Shown: positions 18,481 through 28,570 of the stretch, in pieces
How the letters are laid out: each line of letters starts with the position of its first letter
Position numbering within the stretch: position 1 is the first letter of the stretch
DNA from: Deltaproteobacteria bacterium
Lineage (GTDB): Bacteria; Desulfobacterota; Desulfarculia; Adiutricales; Adiutricaceae
Assembly: GCA_031269825.1 (NCBI GenBank)
Contig: JAISYP010000034.1
Location: 1-61,426, forward strand
Reading direction: 5' to 3'
DNA: 61,426 bases
Notes under the pieces: model-generated
Database searches by the model: none
What the model was told of the DNA's origin: nothing
Seen by the model: the letters and a program-made list of their open reading frames with translations, nothing else
Translations under genes and position numbers: made by a program

Positions 18481-19122
18481 GAATTATTAGGCCTTAGGTC
18501 TATATAGGCCAAATAGCGGTCAACCGCCCAAACCACGCGCGCTAAACTAAGCCTCCGTTAACAAAACGGGTATTCCCCCGGAAAAATCTTCGCTAGCTTA
18601 AAACTGTCGCCTCGCCTAACCATTAGCTTCGTCAAAAAATTCGACCTAAAATCATGATCTTAGAATAATGAAGATCAAAAAAGATTTTTAGTTTCGCCTT
18701 GCGCCGGGGTCAATTTTCCGTCAGCGAGTTTTCCTTTTAAAAAAAGGGGCTCTAAATAATTTTTCTATTAAGTTTAGTGTATAAAAAATTTTATCAATTA
18801 TTGGGAAATTGTCAAGCCAAAAAAAATTATGGTCTTTTTAAAGGGATCGCTCCCCCATATGGCTCAATAAAAAGTTAACTATTGGTTTTTATTAAGTAAT
18901 TAAACAGTTACCCCAAAAGGGGGTAAAAAAGAAAAAGGCCAAATAGCTGGCCTAACCCTTAACTAAACGCGTTTTTTTGACCTGATTGTTTCTATACTTT
19001 TTTCCATATATTAATAAAAATAGTCTTTTAAATATATATTAACAAGCAAATAACATATTAAATAACATAAAAAAACACATATTTTCTTATTTATTAGATT
19101 TTTCCACAACCCCCGCCAAACC

Positions 19123-19166
19123 AAAAAACCAGCCCCAGTTGACCAGAGGCCAACCGGTGACTGGGG
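19123..19166 (-). terminator. Terminator after the DUF2726 gene
   Basis: The stem CCCCAGT / ACTGGGG (19133-19139, 19160-19166), with an additional inner ACC/GGT, is followed on the minus strand by GGTTTTTTGG. It lies 49 bases past the stop of the minus-strand gene. Confidence 0.55.
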
Positions 19167-19214
19167 GTTTTCGCGAAGCCGATTTAAATAGCCCGCGGGA
19201 GCTCTAGTTGGTTT

Positions 19215-20801
19215 TTAACCAAGAATGTTCCGCCGGATGGTTTCCGTGTCCGGTGGTTTATCCCCACTATAGTAACGCAACAAAGTAAAACCAACCTTCT
19301 TAAGGATGTAGTTGCGAGCTTTATCCTTGTTGGTGGGGGCCTTACTTTCGTCAATGACCTCCACCACGGCCTTGATGTTGAGCTTGACGTCGCAGACGAT
19401 AAAACTAAGACTGGTGCCGCTCAACACATTGTCCGCGATCTTTTGATGCTCTTGCTGATCGGAGACGGCTTTAACCACCGACCGGCAGATGACATGGGGA
19501 AAGATCAAATATTGACTTAAGGCTGACCTTAAAAGCTTGTAATAGACAATCTCCAAGGAACTCATAAAAGGGGCCAGCTCGTAGCTCACGTCTAGCTCTT
19601 GGATCGTGACCGCCTTCTTGTCGAATGAGGCTTTGGTCGGCTTGGACATTTGGGTCTGGTCGACCTTGATAGGTGAAATCAATTGGGTTTGATCCGGCCG
19701 AGTCACCCGAACCGGCCTAGGTGGCGGCGGCGGGGCTAGATCATCCAAATCGTCGGTCACATCGTTAGGCGAGGCGGACTGAACAGTGGACACTGGAACG
19801 ACCGCGACCTCCGGAGCCACAGGAGCCACAGGAGCCACCGGCTCGACAGAAACGATAGGAACGACCGGAGCCGCCACGGGAGCGACCGGAGCCACGGTCA
19901 ACTCTACGGTCTGGGGCGCCTGAGGTTGAACTGGCTTGGGGGCGGCGGTCAATTCCCCCTTTGGGAGCTCCCGATCAAAAACCAGCCTCGGCGCTGGTTC
20001 TTGGTAAACCGGCGTGGGAACCCCCGTCGGCGGGGTCACGGGCGCGGACTGGATTGGCGACGGAACCAAATTGGCGGGATCTAAGAGCGGCGTGGATTGA
20101 GACGCCACGGGAGCTGGATCTAGGAATAATGGCGAAACTGGCGCGAATGGTTGAGTTGGTTGAGTTGGTTGAGTTGGTTGAATTGGTTGAGGTTGAGTTA
20201 GTTGAGTTAGTTGAGCTGGCGAAAAAGGCTTCTCAGGCGCGGTCAAAGGAACGCCCGCGGCCGGATACGTTGGCGGGGTCTGAGGTTGGCCGGCCAGTTC
20301 GAGCGCGATCTGACGGTTTTCCGGCGTGTCGTCGCGCGCTTGAATTAAAGACTGGGTATCCTCGGCGAAAGACCCATCCACCGAACGCATCTGAACCGCG
20401 ATTAAACCCGCGTTTGGAGCGTTTAAAGTGGCTTGAGGCGGCGGCGCGACTTGAGGCGGAAGAAAGTAATTGGGTGGTGGAGCGACCGATTGGTTTAAAG
20501 GCTCGAGGGGTAGATCGATAAAATTCAGCTCATCCACGATAGACGGCGTGGGGCGAGAATTATTCTTGGCGAACCAAGATTTTTTCTCTTTGACGGCTGA
20601 TTTTTCAGGCTTATTATTAGCCTCAAAGACGTTCTTCATAGCGATTTGGGGGTCAGCGGGGCGGGATCGCCATTCTGGGGAATTTTTGCGTTTCTTTTTG
20701 ACCAAAAATAACAAGATCACTAGAAACAATACGCCAACTCCCATTAAAGGGAGGTTATCAGATATAGAAAGGCCTGAAAAAAAATCAAAAATCGCGTCCA
20801 T
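19215..20801 (-). CDS. Membrane-anchored DUF2726-domain protein with Pro-rich linker
   Basis: A 528-residue protein. One N-terminal helix (VGVLFLVILLFLV, about 21-33) is followed by KKKRKN, placing the rest in the cytoplasm. Residues ~90-380 are a Pro/Ala/Gln/Val-rich linker with QPTQPTQPTQ and repeated APVAPV. The C-terminal ~125 residues match DUF2726, a PD-(D/E)XK-like domain: SSLEIVYYKLLRSAL, FPHVICRSVV, LSFIVCDVKLNIKAVVEVID and a helix with KDKARNYILKKVG. In the family, FVVCD...AVVELDD is the core nuclease-like motif; here it reads FIVCDVKLNIKAVVEVID. ATG with AAGGG 6 bases upstream. The role is unknown; membrane-tethered nucleic-acid handling is possible. Confidence 0.75.
   Translation of the reverse strand: MDAIFDFFSGLSISDNLPLMGVGVLFLVILLFLVKKKRKNSPEWRSRPADPQIAMKNVFEANNKPEKSAVKEKKSWFAKNNSRPTPSIVDELNFIDLPLEPLNQSVAPPPNYFLPPQVAPPPQATLNAPNAGLIAVQMRSVDGSFAEDTQSLIQARDDTPENRQIALELAGQPQTPPTYPAAGVPLTAPEKPFSPAQLTQLTQPQPIQPTQPTQPTQPFAPVSPLFLDPAPVASQSTPLLDPANLVPSPIQSAPVTPPTGVPTPVYQEPAPRLVFDRELPKGELTAAPKPVQPQAPQTVELTVAPVAPVAAPVVPIVSVEPVAPVAPVAPEVAVVPVSTVQSASPNDVTDDLDDLAPPPPPRPVRVTRPDQTQLISPIKVDQTQMSKPTKASFDKKAVTIQELDVSYELAPFMSSLEIVYYKLLRSALSQYLIFPHVICRSVVKAVSDQQEHQKIADNVLSGTSLSFIVCDVKLNIKAVVEVIDESKAPTNKDKARNYILKKVGFTLLRYYSGDKPPDTETIRRNILG
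20151..20219. repeat. 9-bp tandem repeat encoding the PTQ linker repeats
   Basis: TTGAGTTGG occurs three times perfectly, then TTGAATTGG, a 6-base partial unit, two TTGAGTTAG and TTGAGCTGG. All changes keep the frame, giving a Pro-Thr-Gln run in the linker of the DUF2726 protein. The length is probably variable between strains. Confidence 0.85.
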
Positions 20802-21294
20802 GGCACACCCTTGAAAGATGATCTAGGCCACCGATTATGAGAAGACAGTCAAGGCCTTGGGCCGGTCTCCTTTTAGCCCCGTTGGGCGTCAGCGTTGGCG
20901 GAAATCATATTTATTTCCAACTATACTCCAATAGTGAACATTTCACAGTAAAAATGAAGAAAATACGTTTTGGAGTAGCGCGCCAATTCCCAGCTCAACC
21001 AAGCCCTGGCTCCAAAAGACTCCAGATCCCAAAATTTGATCGGCCAATCGCCATTTTTAGGCGAGGAATCGCTTTCTATAGTACCATACCACCAAAAAAA
21101 TGGAAAAATTCAACTATTGACTATTGTCCTACCGCCCTAGCTCCATCTCGCCCTGGCGACCCTCGCTCTCGCGCCATCCCGCCTTAGCCCCATCTTCCTA
21201 AGAGACGACAATAGAGACTAACCAAGCCGCCCCAGCCAAAAGTCGTCAATAAAGACGTCAAAGACGTCATAAAAAACCTTGGTCTAATAAACTT
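20802..21294. other. Gap between DUF2726 gene and typA
   Basis: A 116-codon plus-strand frame (from 20837) exists, but its composition is unlike a protein and it has no ribosome binding site. A short direct repeat AAGACGTC occurs twice near 21250-21268. No gene or clear terminator is seen. Confidence 0.4.
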
Positions 21295-23115
21295 TTAACG
21301 TTGAAGGCTTTTTTTACGAAGACGGGTGGATTTGGGGGTCACCTCCAACACCTCGTCCTCCCTTAAGTACTCAATGGCCTCTTCTAAAGATAAACGACGA
21401 GGCGGGGTAAGCCTTAAAGCCTCGTCTGAGCCACTGGCTCGGATATTGGTGAGCTTTTTTTCCTTACAAGGATTAACCCAGATATCCTCGGGCCGAGAAT
21501 TTTCGCCAATGATTAACCCTGGGTAAACCGGTTCCCCGGGGGAGGCGAAGATGGAGCCTCGAGGCTGCAGATGAAAAAGGGCGTAAGTTATGGCCACCCC
21601 TTGCCGATCGGCGATGAGCGAGCCATTGGCCCGGCCCTTGATGTCGCCATGCCAAGGGGCGTAACCCATGGACAGAGTGTTTAAAAGACCCGCCCCTCGG
21701 GTGTCGGTCATAAACTGGCTCCGATAACCTATTAAACCTCGCGTGGGCGCTTGAACCTCCATCCGCGCCCGTCCCGAGCCGTGGTTGGCTAACTTGACCA
21801 CCCGGCCTTTACGAGCGGACAGCTTTTCGGTGACCACGCCCACAAACTCTTCCGGCACGTCAATGACGGCCAATTCCATGGGCTCATGAATTTGGTGGTC
21901 AATCTCGCGGACAATAATTTTGGGGGGACCTAAAGTTAGCTCAAACCCTTCCCGACGCATGGTCTCCACCAAAACGGCTAGCTGTAACTCGCCTCGCGCC
22001 CCGACTTGAAAACTTTCGCCGGAACTGTGGGGATCGACGCTGACCCGGATGGAAACGTTAAAAAGGGCTTCTTTTTCCAAACGCGCCCTAATTTGCCGAG
22101 AAGTGAGGATGGAACCCTCGCGGCCAGCTAAAGGCGAAGAGTTGACGGCGAACTCCATCGTTAAGGTTGGCTCGTCCACCACCACTGGCGGTAAAGCCAC
22201 GGGCGTGAAGGGATCCGCCACCGTGTCGCCAATGAAGGCTTCTGGTAAACCGGCTAAAACCACAATGTCGCCAGCGGCCACCTCATTGATTTCTACCCGG
22301 TTAAGCCCCTCAAAAGTGAAGATCGCCTTTAAAGGGGCTTTCAGAGCCACTTCCCCATTTTTTAACAACGCCACTTCTTGACCAGACTTTAGGCTCCCTT
22401 GTCTTAAGGGGCCCACGCACATCCGGCCCAGGTAGTCCGACCATTCCAAATTAGTGGCCAAAAACTGAGCCGGGGCCTCGGGATCGCCCTGGGGCGCCGG
22501 AATGTGTTGGACAATGGCCTCAAACAAAGGCAAAAGATTGGGCCTGGGCTCCTTATTATCTGGAGTCTCGCTAGTGGCCTCGGACAAAGACGCCCAGGCC
22601 GCGCCTTGTTTGGCGTTGGAATAAAACACCGGAAATTCCAATTGGCTATCATCGGCGTCTAAATCAATGAATAATGAGTACAAATCATCCAGAACTTCGC
22701 CCGGGCGTCGATCTGGGCGATCGATCTTGTTAATGACCGTGATAATGGGGAGACGTTTTTCCAGGGCTTTCTGGAGCACGAAACGGGTTTGCGGCAGAGG
22801 GCCTTCGGAGGCGTCCACCAACAACAATACCCCCTCGACCATGGTGAGCGTCCGCTCCACCTCGCCCCCAAAATCGGCGTGGCCTGGGGTATCGACGATG
22901 TTGATTTTAACGTTCCCGAAATTAATGGAAGTGTTCTTGGCCATAATGGTGATACCCTTTTCCCGTTCTAGGTCAAGGTTATCCATCACTCGCTCTCGCA
23001 CCGCCTGGTTTTGCCGAAAGAGTCCGCTTTGCCACAGCATGGCGTCCACTAAAGTGGTCTTGCCGTGATCCACGTGGGCGATGATGGCCACGTTTCTAAT
23101 GTTATCCCGTCGCAT
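21295..23115 (-). CDS. typA: Ribosome-associated GTPase TypA/BipA
   Basis: A 606-residue translational GTPase related to EF-G and LepA; it binds the ribosome and helps assembly, cold growth and stress responses. Domains in order: G domain with AHVDHGKTT (G1), [10 protein letters not shown] (G2), [15 protein letters not shown] (G3) and [12 protein letters not shown] (G4); beta-barrel domain 2; EF-G-like domains III and V ([16 protein letters not shown]); and the BipA-specific C-terminal domain with [14 protein letters not shown] and [10 protein letters not shown]. Start: ATG at 23115 ([18 protein letters not shown]), matching the family; the frame continues 30 codons upstream in non-homologous sequence. 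GGGGAGG and AGGCGG both precede the ATG. Confidence 0.96.
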   Translation of the reverse strand: MRRDNIRNVAIIAHVDHGKTTLVDAMLWQSGLFRQNQAVRERVMDNLDLEREKGITIMAKNTSINFGNVKINIVDTPGHADFGGEVERTLTMVEGVLLLVDASEGPLPQTRFVLQKALEKRLPIITVINKIDRPDRRPGEVLDDLYSLFIDLDADDSQLEFPVFYSNAKQGAAWASLSEATSETPDNKEPRPNLLPLFEAIVQHIPAPQGDPEAPAQFLATNLEWSDYLGRMCVGPLRQGSLKSGQEVALLKNGEVALKAPLKAIFTFEGLNRVEINEVAAGDIVVLAGLPEAFIGDTVADPFTPVALPPVVVDEPTLTMEFAVNSSPLAGREGSILTSRQIRARLEKEALFNVSIRVSVDPHSSGESFQVGARGELQLAVLVETMRREGFELTLGPPKIIVREIDHQIHEPMELAVIDVPEEFVGVVTEKLSARKGRVVKLANHGSGRARMEVQAPTRGLIGYRSQFMTDTRGAGLLNTLSMGYAPWHGDIKGRANGSLIADRQGVAITYALFHLQPRGSIFASPGEPVYPGLIIGENSRPEDIWVNPCKEKKLTNIRASGSDEALRLTPPRRLSLEEAIEYLREDEVLEVTPKSTRLRKKSLQR

Positions 23116-23460
23116 GCCGCCTAAAAAACCTCCCCAATGATCCTTTCCATTTTCCGCGTCTGGATCAAAAAAAGGCCCCGAGAGGGAACCGCGCTCGCCC
23201 CCCAAGACCCAAAAGGCCTAACCAACCCCACGCCGTAAGCCCGAATCTAACGACTTTTTCCCCTCGTCTGACCTCTGGCGCCTGACTTAATGAAGTTTGA
23301 CCTCTGACTTCTGGCGCCTGAACTTTGACGTTTAGCCGCCCAAGAGCCTTATTCCGTCTTCTCTGGTCGGTCAAAAATAAACCAGGGAGGGACTTAATAA
23401 ATCAAAAAAGCGCCCCATGGTCTAAAAAGGGCGCGACTAGCGGGCTTAGGGTCAGCCAGG
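23116..23460. other. Gap upstream of typA
   Basis: It contains a direct repeat (TGACCTCTGGCGCCTGA near 23270 and TGACTTCTGGCGCCTGA near 23306) and the terminator of the next minus-strand gene. Nothing else is supported. Confidence 0.4.
23404..23434 (-). terminator. Terminator of the small zinc-ribbon-like gene
   Basis: The stem GCGCCC / GGGCGC (23410-23415, 23429-23434) is followed on the minus strand by TTTTTTGAT. It lies 27 bases after the stop. Confidence 0.65.
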
Positions 23461-23706
23461 TCATTTAATGACAATACTAAGGATTTTCGGCACCGCCAAA
23501 TGGGGCAACCCCGCCTCGTTGACAGCCACCACGGGTTCCCCAGTGGAAGCGCTGACGCCGACCTGGGTCAAACAACCACATTTTTTACACCAGCGGTGCT
23601 CTAGCTTGGTGATGTCGCCAGCTTGAACAGCCTCCTCGGCCACCACCATCCAGGAATGTAACTTGCCATCAATACACAGGCCTATTTGAGGTTTCTGCAT
23701 GGCCAT
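23461..23706 (-). CDS. Small zinc-ribbon-like hypothetical protein
   Basis: An 81-residue protein with no recognised family. LCIDGKLHSW near the N-terminus and HRWCKKCGCLTQV in the middle supply Cys/His pairs compatible with one zinc site, though only one full CxxC is present. ATG at 23706 has AAGGA 9 bases upstream; a TTG three codons earlier would leave no spacing from that site. It has its own terminator, codon use like its neighbours and 1.2 kb of non-coding DNA upstream, so it is probably a real single gene. Confidence 0.55.
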   Translation of the reverse strand: MAMQKPQIGLCIDGKLHSWMVVAEEAVQAGDITKLEHRWCKKCGCLTQVGVSASTGEPVVAVNEAGLPHLAVPKILSIVIK

Positions 23707-24824
23707 TTGGCGCAATCCTTGTGTGAACGGAATAAAAGAAAACCAATATTACTGGTCAAGTTAGCCTAGCGACCAAGGCTCAGTCGTCAGGGAACAAACT
23801 TGATCCCTAGTGTTTACTGGATTAAAACCACCAATTATTGGGCGTCCAATGATCCAATTTTAGGCCAACCAACGCCAAGCCAAGGGTAGGTGGCCAAGAA
23901 TTCTAAACAAATATATACTTACCCCGGTAAGGTGTCAACACCAACCGCCCCTCCTCCCACCGCTAGCCCAAATTTCCCCAATTATTATCCGCGCCCCCAA
24001 AACCCTTTTAGAAATTTAAAAAAAAAATGATGGTTTCGCGAAAAGTCCAAAAATCAAGAATCCTAATTGATCAGTTATTGGAATTAATACTATTTTACTT
24101 GATGATTTCGTTTAATCTAGGGTTTTCTTAAAGCCATCAAAAATGGGCCAGGGCTTCACAAGGTCAAAGATTCGATATTTCAATTAAAATATTATATTAT
24201 TTAATCAAATTAACATAGTAAAATTATATATAATATAAAAATATAAAATATAAACATAGAATATATAAAATAATCATTATATATTAATTTAAAATAATAG
24301 ATATTAAATCTTTTTAATAATTAACATAAACAGTTAATAAGATAAATTAAATTTAATATTAACATATATAGAAAAAAACGAGTCCTAAAAATCTTTTGGT
24401 TCTGAAACCATATTTTTACCCAGGCGCGTATTTTTAAACCGGGGACGATGATTAATGAATACCTTCTAACGATTTTCAGCTCCCGGCCGGGTCAGAAACG
24501 CGATTTTAGAACATAGCGTAAGGTCTTTACTCGCGTGAATTACAATTCATTATTCCTTAAGCTTATCCATTAACCAACATATATAAAATAAACATCTATC
24601 AAAATTATTACCGAAACTAGAGATCCGTTTTCTTTCCGAGCTACTATCGCCGGCACGCCGATTCGGATCCACGACCTTAGCCCAGGACGTTTACGCGAAA
24701 AATAAATCTAATCCAAGAACAATGCCCGCCCATAGAAGGCCTAAAGCTTATACAACCAATTGACTATAAAAATTTAAACTTTTTAACAATTTTAATTAAA
24801 CAACTATAACTGAACAATTATAAT
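23707..24824. other. Long AT-rich gene-less region
   Basis: It contains a miniature element (24028-24139) and a very AT-rich block (about 24180-24380, mostly A, T and TATA-type runs). No ORF, tRNA or other RNA gene is supported on either strand. Confidence 0.5.
24028..24139 (+). mobile_element. Miniature inverted-repeat element, copy D
   Basis: The 112-bp copy starts TGATGGTTTCGCGAAAAG and ends TTTTCTTAAAGCCATCA, with AAAA on both sides (24024-24027, 24140-24143). The target duplication is in an A-run on the left, so this copy is the weakest evidence for the 4-bp rule. Confidence 0.72.
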
Positions 24825-24864
24825 TAAAAAACATGGCCACCCCGAAAAAACCGAAGTGGCCATG
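24825..24864 (-). terminator. Terminator of the GLUG adhesin gene
   Basis: A perfect 9-bp stem CATGGCCAC / GTGGCCATG (24832-24840, 24856-24864) is followed on the minus strand by TTTTTTAATT. The 3' end of the decayed adhesin is therefore intact. Confidence 0.75.
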
Positions 24865-24917
24865 GCCTATGGGTAAATGAAATCATTAATTGAAGAACGA
24901 TTTTTTAAAGACTAGAC

Positions 24918-26985
24918 TTATTCCTCGTTATTATCCCGGTTGGAACTAGCTCCACCCGAAGGGGAACCGCCTGAGCTTTCTTGGCTAAAAGCCGCGGAAA
25001 AACTCGACGAAGACTGGCTGGCGTCGGATCCACTGGAGCGGGCTCTGGATCTAGCGGGACTAGATCCAGTCGAGCTAGGATAAGAGCTAGCCGGGCTAGA
25101 TTCGAAACCACTAGAGCTGGCGCCAATAGAAAAAAACTTCTCGCCAGTGGAGACAGCGGCGATGTTGGCGTCAAAGGACGTGTCCACGGATCCAGAAAAT
25201 GAGCCGCCTAGGAAAGAACCACCCAAGGACGAATCCAAAGAAACCGTTTCCAGGTTAAAGTTACTCAAAGAGATGGTTCCAGTGGAGACCACGTTGACCG
25301 CCGCGCTTTTTTGGTTATCACCAGAGGTGGCCAATGACGCTATCGTTTGAATTTGTTCTTCCCGTTGGACGATTTCTTGTCTTGGTGTTTGATTATTGGG
25401 ATTTTCCACAGCGACTTCACTGGAAGGCCGGTAAATGGGATTCTGTCGACTTGGGGTAGACTCAGAAGACCTTTGCGCGTTCTCACGTTCAGTGGTAATT
25501 TGAGTGGGAGTTTTTCCTCGCGTAAGTGAAACAATAAAATTTTGATCGGGCGCTTCACTTAGGGAACCTACCGTTAAGACATTAACATCTGAAGGAGCGG
25601 AACCAACCCAATTTGAATCGCTACTACCAAGCCAATAAGCGTTATCAATAGTCACAGTTGAACCACCATTAAGCTGACTTTGTGTTAACACTCTACCAAC
25701 AAGCGTAGAGCTTCCATCCGTGTCTCCAGCGTAAACATTTTTTATTAAAGTTTGTTGACCGGGAGCTAATATTGTAACGCCAGCGTCATTTGTTGTTGAC
25801 CCGAAGTTAATGAATCCAATTAAACCGCTTCCATTGATGACATGTCCATTAAAATATGAATTCTCTAAAGAGTTTTTGCCAATTATGTAACCGATGAGGC
25901 CACCAGTGTTATCGGGAACACCATTAATCTCACCAGTCGCGTATGACCAACTAACAGAGGAACCAGTCCACATAGCCCCAATAAGACCTCCAGTATGCTT
26001 TAAAGTAGCGGATATATCGCCAGTAGAGTGGACATACTCAAACACTGTTCCCTCGGCTGACCCGACTAAACCACCTAAACCATAACCTGTATGCGAAAAC
26101 GCTGGGGACAAAGCAATATCAACTTCTGAATAGCTATTTTTTATATTTAAATTTCCTGTTTCAGCTACTAAGCCACCAGCGACGCCTTGGCCTCCGCGAT
26201 CGGAGCCACTAATATCAATTTTTCCTTTAGAAAATGAATTTTCTATGGTACCATAACTGAACTGGCCAACCAGTCCCCCCCTAAACCGAAATATCCACTA
26301 ATTTCAATATTTGACCATGAGTTATAAATTTCTCCACTAGCTAGTATTCCAGCTAATCCACCAACTATGAACATTCTTGTTGACCCAGTCCCAATAGTTC
26401 CACTCGCGAAACTATTTCTAATAATCACCGGCGCCTCCTTTTTAGCGGCACATGCCGCGGCGCCTATAAGACCTCAAAATTGCCGCGTGTTATATGTAGT
26501 AGCAAAGTTAGCTACTCCGGGATTAATTGTTATTTTAATATTTAAAGAGTAAACATTTTCAAGAACAAGTTCTTTAGGATCTAAAAGTGAATAATTAGCA
26601 TGATATCAAACGTAATTAGAACGATATAGGCCAACCAGGGCACCGAACCATTTACAGAGCCATTTTCAGTATAAATTTGGCTAATTATCCCACCTAAAGA
26701 GTGTCCAACCAAAATTACAACACCAGAACACATGACATTGCTATCAATTGTTGTATTTAACAAACCTAAACCACGGATATTACAACCATTTAGCAATGAA
26801 AATAATCCTATACCAGATAATCCAGTATCTTTCGTCAGACTGTAAACAGTTTTATTTGGATTATTTATGGTTAAATTAGAAATTACATGGCCTAATCCAG
26901 CTAAAACGCCTTTAATTGTTGACCCAGCTCAACTGAACTCGCCCCTGGGAAAGATAAACTTAGGGAAAACGCTAGACCATTAACC
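24918..26985 (-). pseudogene. GLUG-repeat surface adhesin, decayed
   Basis: Several frames read in series give one protein with GLUG-type beta-helix repeats, as in filamentous-hemagglutinin-like surface proteins: GHVISNLTINNP, GHSLGGIISQIY, IRNSFASGTIG, VGGLAGI, TGGLIGAMWTGSSVSWSYAT and TGGLIGYIIGKNSLENSYF. The last 397 codons (from about 26111) are one clean frame ending in a Ser-rich tail (SSYPSSTGSSPARSRAR, then SSSFSAAFSQ). Upstream, lesions interrupt it: a 7-G tract at 26275-26281 shifts frame, a TGA stands before GLIGAAA (near 26473), and a further frame change lies near 26600-26640. The N-terminal signal and secretion domain are missing; the remnant stops 250 bases before trmFO. Possibly the 3' part is still expressed, but no start or secretion signal is seen. 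Confidence 0.7.
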
Positions 26986-27241
26986 AAATCGACCTTTCAA
27001 GACCCTAGTGGATGGGACGAGCGGATCTGTCGCGGGAATAATTAAGCTCTTAGTCAAGTGATCCTCGTTTTGACAGACCTGGCTAAAAACCTTAAAATTA
27101 ATCATTAAGGGTGACGTTTCCTGGGCCGTTGGAGCCAATTTTTCGGATCCAAAGGCGCAAAAGCCTTTTTTCCAGGAAATCGGGTTTTTTACAAGCCCAA
27201 AGACCAAAAACTTTACGCCCATAGGGCTGGAGACGCTTAGC

Positions 27242-28570
27242 TTGACCAAGGAAGTCCACGTCATCGGCGGTGGTTTGGCCGGTTGCGAAGCCGCTTTACG
27301 GGTGGCGGCTCATGGCCTAAAAGCCGTGATCTGGGAGATGAAGCCAGAAAAATTTTCCCCAGCCCACCGCCTCCCCACCTTGGCGGAGCTGGTTTGCTCT
27401 AATTCTTTACGCTCCGATAGTCCCCAAAAAGCGGTGGGGTTACTGAAGGAAGAGTTAGTCCAACTAGGGAGCGTGGTCATGCGAGCGGCCTTGGAACACC
27501 GGGTGCCCGCGGGTCATTGTCTAGCCGTGGATCGGGTTCTCTTTAGCCAAAGAATCACTGAGCTAGTTTCCTCCCACCCTTTAGTGACCATTAAGCGCGC
27601 TGAGTTCACTGGGGAATCAGTTCCTTCCGAACCTTTGATCCTGGCTGGAGGGCCATTGGCGTCGGAGCCCTTAGTCAACTTTTTGCGCGGGCTAACCAAT
27701 GAAAAACGCCTTTTTTTCTATGACGCCTTAGCCCCCATCGTCACTTACGAGTCCTTAGATTTGTCCAAAATGTACCAAGCCGACCGTTATGGCCCCGAAG
27801 GCGAAGGCGATTACCTCAATTGCCCTTTATCCGAAGAGGAATACGCCGCCTTTTACCAAGCTTTGGTCGCGGCTGATCGGGTTGAGCCCCGCTCTTTTGA
27901 GGAAAACCGCTGCTTTGAGGGTTGTTTACCCATTGAAATCATGGCCGCTCGAGGCCCTAAGACGCTCGCTTTTGGGCCAATGAAGCCGGTAGGGCTCAAT
28001 GACCCCAAAACTGGCCGTCGACCAGCGGCCGTTGTTCAATTACGCCGGGAAAACCTCGCCGGAACCCTTTGGAATTTAGTGGGCTTCCAAACCCGTTTGA
28101 CCCGACCAGCCCAGGATCAAGTTTTCCGGCTAATCCCCGGCTTAGCCAAGGCCGAGTTCAGTCGGTATGGGGCCATCCACCGGAACACTTATATTGAGGC
28201 CCCGGAAGTTTTAGACCCTTATCAAAGGCTAATCGCCGCCCCCCAGATTTTCATCGCCGGGCAGCTATCCGGGGTGGAAGGCTACGTGGAATCCGCGGCC
28301 CAAGGTTTATGGGCTGGGGAAAACGCCGCCCGCCAAGCTTTGGAATTACCTTTGACGCGAGCTCCTCGGGTCACGGCTTTAGGATCTTTATTGAGCCACT
28401 TGGAAAGTTTTGGTGGCCGAAAAGATTTCGCGCCCTCTAACATCAATTTTGGTCTTTTCCCAACCGGTTTGGATGAAAAACCTCGCCAAGCGAGCCAAGC
28501 GCGCGTGGAAAAGGCCCGAGCGGCCCTTCCCCCTTTCTTGAAAGAAATAAACTATGCCCGTTGGTCATAA
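27242..28570 (+). CDS. trmFO: tRNA m5U54 methyltransferase TrmFO (folate/FAD dependent)
   Basis: A 442-residue flavoprotein that methylates U54 in the T-loop of tRNA using methylenetetrahydrofolate and FAD. The FAD-binding Rossmann motif VIGGGLAGCEAAL opens the protein. Family signatures include VIWEMKP, LAELVCSNSLRSD, GLLKEELVQLGS, FFYDALAPIV, YLNCPLSEEEY, RCFEGCLPIE and AGQLSGVEGYVESAAQGL. The start is TTG at 27242: homology begins there, and GGAG lies 9 bases upstream. The 3' end overlaps the next gene by 17 bases, so the two are coupled. Confidence 0.95.
   Translation: MTKEVHVIGGGLAGCEAALRVAAHGLKAVIWEMKPEKFSPAHRLPTLAELVCSNSLRSDSPQKAVGLLKEELVQLGSVVMRAALEHRVPAGHCLAVDRVLFSQRITELVSSHPLVTIKRAEFTGESVPSEPLILAGGPLASEPLVNFLRGLTNEKRLFFYDALAPIVTYESLDLSKMYQADRYGPEGEGDYLNCPLSEEEYAAFYQALVAADRVEPRSFEENRCFEGCLPIEIMAARGPKTLAFGPMKPVGLNDPKTGRRPAAVVQLRRENLAGTLWNLVGFQTRLTRPAQDQVFRLIPGLAKAEFSRYGAIHRNTYIEAPEVLDPYQRLIAAPQIFIAGQLSGVEGYVESAAQGLWAGENAARQALELPLTRAPRVTALGSLLSHLESFGGRKDFAPSNINFGLFPTGLDEKPRQASQARVEKARAALPPFLKEINYARWS

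Larger units (their letters stand above)
18236..19214. other. Long gene-less stretch with hairpins and a minisatellite
   Basis: It holds a tandem repeat at 18375-18480, two small perfect hairpins (TTACCCC / GGGGTAA at 18908-18926 and AGGCCA / TGGCCT at 18937-18954), AT-rich DNA (19010-19100), a terminator (19123-19166) and what looks like the right end of a miniature element (GGGTTTTCGCGAAGCC, about 19165-19180). No gene is supported. Confidence 0.5.

Noticed and set aside
20837-21187. 116-codon plus-strand frame upstream of typA
   Set aside because: No ribosome binding site, unlike a protein in composition, no family pattern; most likely chance.
23116-23205. 30-codon N-terminal extension of TypA
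   Set aside because: Family homology begins at MRRDNIRN and the extension is Gly-rich non-homologous sequence.
26440-26640. TGA read as tryptophan or selenocysteine in the GLUG adhesin
   Set aside because: Elsewhere in the window TGA is a normal stop (for example hisB, hisA and tex), no SECIS-like hairpin is apparent, and frameshifts are present as well; simple decay explains it.
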